A stretch of 64,000 bases of DNA from Mycobacterium kansasii ATCC 12478. Lineage in GTDB: Bacteria; Actinomycetota; Actinomycetes; Mycobacteriales; Mycobacteriaceae. A program made the position numbers and the translations under genes. The notes under the pieces were generated by a model. That model did no database searches, was not told the DNA's origin, and was given only the letters and a program-made list of their open reading frames with translations. The stretch lies in contig NC_022663.1 in assembly GCF_000157895.3 (NCBI RefSeq), positions 5,146,001 through 5,210,000 on the forward strand. Reading direction: 5' to 3'. Position 1 is the first letter of the stretch. Each line of letters starts with the position of its first letter. Shown here piece after piece: positions 58,957 to 64,000 of this stretch.

Positions 58957-59513
58957 CGCCGAACCTCTTCCCACAACACTGCTGCACCTCTACTTGCGAC
59001 GGGTATTGAGTGGGCCGATCACGCACGGGGACAACATGTTTGGCCACTGTTGAGCTACTGGTGGATACCGGTTGGCAGGCCTGGTGTTGTCTCGTGCACC
59101 GCGTCCCAGCCTTGCTGAGATGTGATTGCCGACACGCCAAAAAGATGTCGGCGACAAGCGTTGTTGTCAAATAGCTATACGCTATCAATCAATGGGCAGA
59201 AGCGATTGACAGTGAGCCTGTTTGATGCCGCTGGTTTTGGGCCCTAGCGCGACGTCAGTCCTTTTTGCGGCGCAATTTCTTTGACGATGGCAGCCGTCAT
59301 CGGACACAGGCGGCAGGCTTAAAGCGCATGCCACACGCTTAAATTGCCGCCCCGAGGGTCACCCGATAGAGCGGACTCTGACAAGAAGTTCTCGGCAGCG
59401 GCGCAACTCATCGAGGAGTGCCCGTTTCGCCATCGGCCTCACCCGGGGTTTCCGGGGACTATCGCGCCGATCGGGACGGGCCGAAATGTAGCGGCACCCG
59501 TGCCGCAACAAGG
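58957..59513. other. Intergenic region upstream of the PPE gene
   Basis: 557 bp between the start of the PPE gene and the end of rpmB, both on the minus strand. It has more A/T than its neighbours near 59160-59190, with a small palindrome ATAGC-TATAC-GCTAT (59171-59185). Just downstream on the minus strand is TTGACA, usable as a -35-like element for the PPE gene. No coding frame with protein character was found. Confidence 0.45.
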
Positions 59514-59531
59514 TCAGCCGCGGCTGACCTT
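59510..59531. terminator. Palindrome at the rpmB 3' end
   Basis: AAGGTCAGCCG directly followed by CGGCTGACCTT: an uninterrupted 22-bp palindrome that includes the rpmB stop codon. It could act as a terminator or cruciform, but no T-run follows. Confidence 0.45.
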
Positions 59532-59708
59532 GCCCGCCTTGATGCAGGAGGTGCAGACGTTGATGCGCTTCTTGTTGCCCCCGGGACGGCTCACGGCGCG
59601 CACGGTCTGGACATTGGGGTCCCACCGGCGGCTGGTGCGGCGGTGGGAGTGGGACACCGACTTGCCGAAGCCGGGGCCTTTCCCGCAGATATCGCACACA
59701 GCGGCCAT
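59514..59708 (-). CDS. rpmB: 50S ribosomal protein L28
   Basis: 64 residues starting MAAVCDICGKGPGFG. Four Cys in two CxxC pairs (CDIC near the N-terminus, CTSC near the C-terminus) mark the zinc-binding form of L28; mycobacteria also carry zinc-independent paralogues made under zinc limitation. SHSHRRTSRRWDPNVQTVR is the rRNA-binding core. It is divergent from the DAK2 gene, with 265 bp between starts. Confidence 0.97.
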   Translation of the reverse strand: MAAVCDICGKGPGFGKSVSHSHRRTSRRWDPNVQTVRAVSRPGGNKKRINVCTSCIKAGKVSRG

Positions 59709-59973
59709 TGTTCAAACTCCTCAAGTCGGTTGCTGGGGTCCGGCGACCCGGGCGGAACGGCCCGGCTGGACCAGGCCGTCCCAGGATAGCCGGGGTCGTC
59801 GGCGAGCGCCAAAACGCCCATGCGCCGTGACCAGTACTGTCACCCCCGCTGGCTAGGCTCGATGCAGCTTTGTCGTCCCGGCTTGGCGGCCCGCGCCGAA
59901 CAGCCGCCGCAGACTGTCCACACTGTCGCCGGGCTACGCTGGCGCCCACCGGGAGCCGGCGCAGAGGAGGTGG

Positions 59974-61644
59974 GTGACGGTGGGCACGTCAGGTCGTCTG
60001 CTGGACGCATCGGCCCTGCGGGATTGGGCGCACATCGTCGTCAGCGACCTGATCACCCACATCGACGAAATCAACCGGCTGAACGTGTTCCCGGTCGCCG
60101 ATGCCGACACCGGCGCGAACATGCTGTTCACCATGCGCGCGGCGCTCGCCGAGGCGGATGCGGTTGGCGCGGCGAGCGTGGCCCGGGTCGCTGCGGCCCT
60201 GTCGTCCGGCGCCCACAATGGGGCACGCGGGAATTCTGGGGTGATCGTGTCGCAGATACTGCGCGGCATCGCCGACGTCACCGCCGAAGCGGCAGCCGAC
60301 GGCGCATTGCCGGCCATCGATGCCGTCCTGCTGGCAGCGGCGTTGTGGCGCGGTGTCGAGCTGGTCATCGCCTCGATGGGTGGTGCGGAAGTCCCGGGGA
60401 CCATCGTCTCGGTGCTGCGGGCCGCCGCGGCCGCCGTCGAGCAGTGCGCCGGCACCGGCGAGACCCTGGCCCAAGCCGTGACCGCCGCCGGCGATGCCGC
60501 CGTCGTCGCGCTGGAAAAGACGCCCGAGCAGCTCGCCGTGCTCGCCGACGCGGGCGTGGTGGACGCCGGCGGGCGGGGCCTGGTGGTCATGCTGGACGCG
60601 TTGCGTTCGACGCTCACCGGGCACACGCCGACCCGCTCGGTCTACGAGCCGGCGCCGCGACCGCTGCTCGCTGAGGCGCCCGCCCGGCCGGCGCCACAGT
60701 TCGAGGTGATGTACCTGCTGACCGGCTGCGATGCCGCGGCGGCGGACACGCTGCGCGACCGGCTCGCGGAGCTGGGGGATTCGGTGGCGATCGCGGCCGC
60801 CCCGTCGCAGAGTTATTCGGTGCACGTACACACCGACGACGCGGGCGCCGCCGTGGAAGCCGGACTGACGGCCGGGCAGCTGAGCAGGATCGTCATCTCG
60901 GCGCTGAGCTCCGGTGCCAACGGGCTGCCGGCGGGCAGCTGGACACGCGAACGCGCCGTACTGGCCGTCGTCGACGGCGACGGCGCCGCTGAGCTGTTCG
61001 CCGGAGAAGGCGCGTGTGTGCTGCGACCCGGCCCGGATGCCAGTCCGGGCTCGGCGCCGGCAGCCGATATCAGCGCCCATCAGTTGGTGCGGGCCGTGGT
61101 GGACACCGGTGCCGCCCAGGTGATGGTGCTGCCCAACGGCTACGTCGCCGTCGAGGAGCTGGTGGCGGGCTGTACCGCGGCTCTGGGATGGGGTGTCGAC
61201 GTGGTCCCGGTCCCTACCGGGTCGATGGTCCAGGGGCTGGCCGCCCTGGCTGTGCACGACCCGGCCAGCCAGGCCGTCGACGACGGCTACACCATGGCCC
61301 GGGCCGCCGGGGCTGCCCGGCACGGGTCGGTGCGTACGGCTACCCAGCGGGCGTTGACGTGGGCGGGTACCTGTGAGCCGGGTGACGGGCTGGGCATCGC
61401 CGGTGACGAGGTGCTGATCGTCGCCCGCGACGTTGCCGGCGCGGCGATCGGTCTGCTCGATCTGTTGTTGGCCTCGGGGGGCGACCTGGTGACGGTGCTG
61501 GTGGGCGCCGGCATCGACGACGAGGATGCTGCGGTCCTGAGCGATCTGCTGGACAAGCACATGCACGACCGTCATCCGGGCACCGAGTTGGTGACCTACC
61601 GCACCGGTCATCGCGGTGACGCGCTGTTGATCGGGGTCGAGTAG
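59974..61644 (+). CDS. DAK2/FakA-like (YloV-type) kinase-family protein
   Basis: 556 residues from a GTG just after GAGGAGG. The N-terminal DhaL/DAK2 domain (about 1-200) has NVFPVADADTGANM (Mg-ATP Asp cluster), SSGAHNGARGNSGVIVSQIL and AGVVDAGGRGLVVMLDAL. A FakA-like middle domain (EVMYLLTGCDAAAADTLRDR, SYSVHVHTDDAGAAVEAG) and C-terminal domain (VLPNGYVAVEELVAGC, GTELVTYRTGHRGDALLIGVE) follow. In Firmicutes FakA phosphorylates fatty acids bound to DegV-like FakB proteins; no FakB gene is adjacent. It is continuous here, whereas I recall two shorter genes (Rv2975c/Rv2974c) in H37Rv. It lies directly upstream of recG, 2 bp apart. Confidence 0.88.
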   Translation: MTVGTSGRLLDASALRDWAHIVVSDLITHIDEINRLNVFPVADADTGANMLFTMRAALAEADAVGAASVARVAAALSSGAHNGARGNSGVIVSQILRGIADVTAEAAADGALPAIDAVLLAAALWRGVELVIASMGGAEVPGTIVSVLRAAAAAVEQCAGTGETLAQAVTAAGDAAVVALEKTPEQLAVLADAGVVDAGGRGLVVMLDALRSTLTGHTPTRSVYEPAPRPLLAEAPARPAPQFEVMYLLTGCDAAAADTLRDRLAELGDSVAIAAAPSQSYSVHVHTDDAGAAVEAGLTAGQLSRIVISALSSGANGLPAGSWTRERAVLAVVDGDGAAELFAGEGACVLRPGPDASPGSAPAADISAHQLVRAVVDTGAAQVMVLPNGYVAVEELVAGCTAALGWGVDVVPVPTGSMVQGLAALAVHDPASQAVDDGYTMARAAGAARHGSVRTATQRALTWAGTCEPGDGLGIAGDEVLIVARDVAGAAIGLLDLLLASGGDLVTVLVGAGIDDEDAAVLSDLLDKHMHDRHPGTELVTYRTGHRGDALLIGVE

Positions 61645-61646
61645 CC

Positions 61647-63866
61647 GTGGTGTCACTGAGCGACCGGTTGATCTTCGTTCTGGGCGCCCCGTCGGCCAAG
61701 CCGCTCGAGGAGGAGTTCGGCATCAGGACCGTCGACGACCTGTTACGGCATTACCCGCGCAGCTATGTCGAAGGCGGCGCCCGGCGCGGCGTCGGTGACG
61801 AGCGGCCCGAAGCGGGTGAACACATCACGATCGTCGACGTCATCACCGAAACCGAGACGTTTCCCATGAAGAAAACGCCGAGGCGCCAATGCCTGCGCAT
61901 CACCCTCGGCACCGGCCGCAACAAGGTGACCGCAACGTTCTTCAACGCGGACTACATCAAGAAGGACCTCACCAAGAACACGAAGGTGATGCTGTCCGGG
62001 GAAGTCGGGTTCTTCAAGGGCGTCATGCAGCTCACGCACCCGGCGTTTCTGATCCTGGACTCGCCGGACGGAAAGAACCACGGCACCAGGTCACTGAAAA
62101 GCATCGCCGACGCCTCCAAGGCCATCAGCGGCGAAGTGGCCATGGAGGAGTTCGAGCGTCGCTTCTTCCCGATCTATCCGGCCAGCACGAAAGTGCAGAG
62201 CTGGGACATCTTCAAATGCGTCCGCCAGGTGCTCGAAGTCCTCGACCCGGTGGATGATCCGCTGTCCCCCGACGTGCGCGCCGAGCACGGCCTGGTCTCC
62301 GAAGACGAGGCGTTACGGGCCATTCACCTCGCCGAGGACGAGCCCGACCGGCGACGCGCCCGGGAACGGCTGACCTTCGACGAAGCGGTCGGCCTGCAGT
62401 GGGCGCTGGTCGCTCGCCGGCACGGTGAGCTGTCGGAGTCCGGGCCCCCGGCACCGCCCCGGTCTGACGGGTTGGCGGCTGAATTGCTGGGCCGGCTGCC
62501 TTTCGAGCTGACGGCAGGTCAGCGCGAGGTGCTCGCGGTGCTGTCCGAAGAGATCTCGGCGACGCGTCCGATGAACCGCTTGCTGCAGGGTGAGGTCGGC
62601 TCGGGCAAGACGATCGTCGCGGTGCTGGCGATGCTGCAGATGGTCGACGCCGGCTACCAGTGTGCGCTGCTGGCCCCCACGGAAGTGCTTGCCGCACAAC
62701 ATCTTACGTCGATCAACGATATCCTGGGACCGCTGGCGATGGGCGGCCAGCTGGGCGGGGCCGATAATGCCACCCGGGTGGCGTTGCTGACCGGCTCGAT
62801 GACCGCGGGGCAGAAGAAGGACGTTCGGGCCGCGGTTGCCGGTGGCGAGGTCGGCATCGTCGTCGGCACCCACGCGCTGTTGCAGGATGCGGTGGAGTTC
62901 CACAACCTGGGCATGGTGGTGGTCGACGAGCAACACCGGTTCGGCGTCGAGCAGCGAGATCAATTGCGCGGCAAGGCGCGTGCCGGAATCACCCCCCATC
63001 TGCTGGTGATGACCGCCACGCCGATACCGCGCACCGTCGCGCTCACGGTCTATGGCGACCTGGAAACGGCCACGCTGCGCGAACTTCCGCGCGGGCGCCA
63101 GCCGATCACCACCAACGTCATCTTCGTCAAGGACAAGCCCGCCTGGCTCGACCGCGCCTGGCAACGCATCATCGAAGAGGTCGCGGCCGGCCGCCAGGCT
63201 TATGTGGTGGCGCCCCGCATCGACGAGAGCGACGAGCCCGACAAAGAGCCCGCCGGCACCAAGCCCGCAGAGACCGCCGAAGGTCTGTACGCGCGGTTGA
63301 GTTCCCGGGAGCTGGCCAACCTGCGGCTGGGGCTCATGCATGGGCGGTTGTCCGCCGACGAGAAGGACGCTGCGATGGCGGCCTTTCGGGCCGGCCGCAT
63401 CGATGTGCTGGTGTGCACCACCGTCATCGAAGTGGGTGTGGACGTCCCCAACGCCACCGTGATGCTGGTGATGGATGCCGACCGGTTCGGCATCAGCCAG
63501 CTACACCAGCTGCGCGGCCGCATCGGGCGCGGCGCACATCCGAGCCTGTGTCTGCTGGCCAGCTGGGTGCCGCCGGCGTCACCGGCCGGTGAGCGGTTGC
63601 GCGCGGTCGCCAAGACGATGGACGGGTTCGCCCTGGCCGACCTCGACCTCAAGGAGCGCAAGGAAGGAGACGTGCTGGGCCGCAATCAGTCCGGTAAGGC
63701 GATCACCCTGCGGCTGCTGTCGCTGGCCGAGCACCGGGAGTACATCGAGGCTGCCCGGGACTTCTGTGTCCGCGCGTACCAGGATGCCGGCAAGCACCCG
63801 GGATTGGCGCTGCTGGCAGCGCGCTTCACCGACACCGACCGCATCGAATACCTGGACAAAGCATGA
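61647..63866 (+). CDS. recG: ATP-dependent DNA helicase RecG
   Basis: 739 residues from a GTG. An N-terminal wedge OB-fold (about 50-190) precedes the SF2 helicase core: Walker A GEVGSGKT with Lys321, DEQH box 427-430 (VVVDEQHRFGVEQRDQLR), motif III TATPIPRTVALTVYGD, motif V VCTTVIEVGVDVPNATVM and motif VI QLHQLRGRIGRG. It remodels stalled replication forks and Holliday junctions. It is tightly linked to the DAK2 gene upstream and overlaps the next ORF, suggesting one transcript. Confidence 0.98.
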   Translation: MVSLSDRLIFVLGAPSAKPLEEEFGIRTVDDLLRHYPRSYVEGGARRGVGDERPEAGEHITIVDVITETETFPMKKTPRRQCLRITLGTGRNKVTATFFNADYIKKDLTKNTKVMLSGEVGFFKGVMQLTHPAFLILDSPDGKNHGTRSLKSIADASKAISGEVAMEEFERRFFPIYPASTKVQSWDIFKCVRQVLEVLDPVDDPLSPDVRAEHGLVSEDEALRAIHLAEDEPDRRRARERLTFDEAVGLQWALVARRHGELSESGPPAPPRSDGLAAELLGRLPFELTAGQREVLAVLSEEISATRPMNRLLQGEVGSGKTIVAVLAMLQMVDAGYQCALLAPTEVLAAQHLTSINDILGPLAMGGQLGGADNATRVALLTGSMTAGQKKDVRAAVAGGEVGIVVGTHALLQDAVEFHNLGMVVVDEQHRFGVEQRDQLRGKARAGITPHLLVMTATPIPRTVALTVYGDLETATLRELPRGRQPITTNVIFVKDKPAWLDRAWQRIIEEVAAGRQAYVVAPRIDESDEPDKEPAGTKPAETAEGLYARLSSRELANLRLGLMHGRLSADEKDAAMAAFRAGRIDVLVCTTVIEVGVDVPNATVMLVMDADRFGISQLHQLRGRIGRGAHPSLCLLASWVPPASPAGERLRAVAKTMDGFALADLDLKERKEGDVLGRNQSGKAITLRLLSLAEHREYIEAARDFCVRAYQDAGKHPGLALLAARFTDTDRIEYLDKA

Positions 63867-64000
63867 ACCGCAAGACGCTTGCGATGCTGGCGGCGGTTGC
63901 GGTGCTGGCCCTGGTGGTCGCCTATCAGACGCTGGGCTCATCGGCGGCCAGGCACGCCGAGCAGTTCGCCGCGCGGGCCGACGTCCCGACGGTGCAACCC
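63863..64000 (+). CDS. Exported or membrane-anchored protein, N-terminus only (Rv2972c-type)
   Basis: ATG 63863 overlaps the recG TGA. The 46 visible codons encode a short basic head (MNRK), one hydrophobic segment (LAMLAAVAVLALVVAYQTLG) and the start of an extracytoplasmic part (HAEQFAARADVPTVQP). This agrees with the exported Rv2972c protein after recG in H37Rv, which I recall as an HNH/DUF1524-type protein; that domain is outside the window. The gene runs off the right edge. Confidence 0.7.
   Translation, partial: MNRKTLAMLAAVAVLALVVAYQTLGSSAARHAEQFAARADVPTVQP

Overview
The window is chromosomal DNA of a slow-growing, non-tuberculous Mycobacterium. The evidence is the high GC content, frequent GTG starts, F420-linked enzymes, a PPE protein, a mycobacterial HupB with a Lys/Ala/Pro tail, and a gene order that, with the strand inverted, follows M. 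tuberculosis H37Rv from about Rv3016 (lpqA) to Rv2972c. Orthology and H37Rv comparisons are from memory of those proteins; no search was run.

Layout. (1) 1-10.9 kb, minus strand: a two-gene Tc (ABC) toxin locus, made of one very large TcB-TcC fusion followed by a TcA-type subunit cut by the left edge. It is the most unusual accessory content here, and it lies beside lpqA where H37Rv carries an esx/PE/PPE cluster. (2) 11.5-24.6 kb: lpqA, a MetE-like protein, ligA, a phthiodiolone-ketoreductase-like F420 enzyme, an ACT protein, gatC-gatA-pfkA, an EspI-like ATPase, gatB and a flavin reductase. (3) 24.7-31.0 kb: lppZ, DoxX, cfp6 and the ilvB-ilvN-ilvC operon, preceded by a leader peptide and terminator that look like a transcription attenuator. 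(4) 31.0-43.7 kb: wrbA and an FAD oxidoreductase, serA, leuB, then a rearranged block. The block holds three MFS transporter paralogues, a methyltransferase, a relic of the leuB 3' end, a relic of the FAH-gene 5' end and a 54-bp minisatellite, followed by the intact FAH gene and gltX. (5) 43.9-49.4 kb: tRNA-Gln, tRNA-Glu, an FDOR protein, an IclR regulator divergent from leuCD, hupB, mutT1. (6) 49.5-64 kb: ppk1-fbiD, gpsA, ddlA, a DUF3515 protein, thiL, a DUF1330 protein, ung, a lone PPE gene, rpmB, a FakA-like DAK2 protein, recG and the start of an exported protein.

How the genes work together. Most of the window is housekeeping: branched-chain amino acids (ilvBNC, leuB, leuCD with an LtbR/NdgR-type regulator), serine, tRNA-dependent amidation (gatCAB, gltX, tRNA-Gln/Glu), nucleic-acid maintenance (ligA, ung, recG, hupB, mutT1), polyphosphate, and F420 synthesis and use. 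Accessory insertions sit between these conserved genes: the Tc locus, the ketoreductase-like gene, the EspI-like gene, the MFS/methyltransferase block and the PPE gene.
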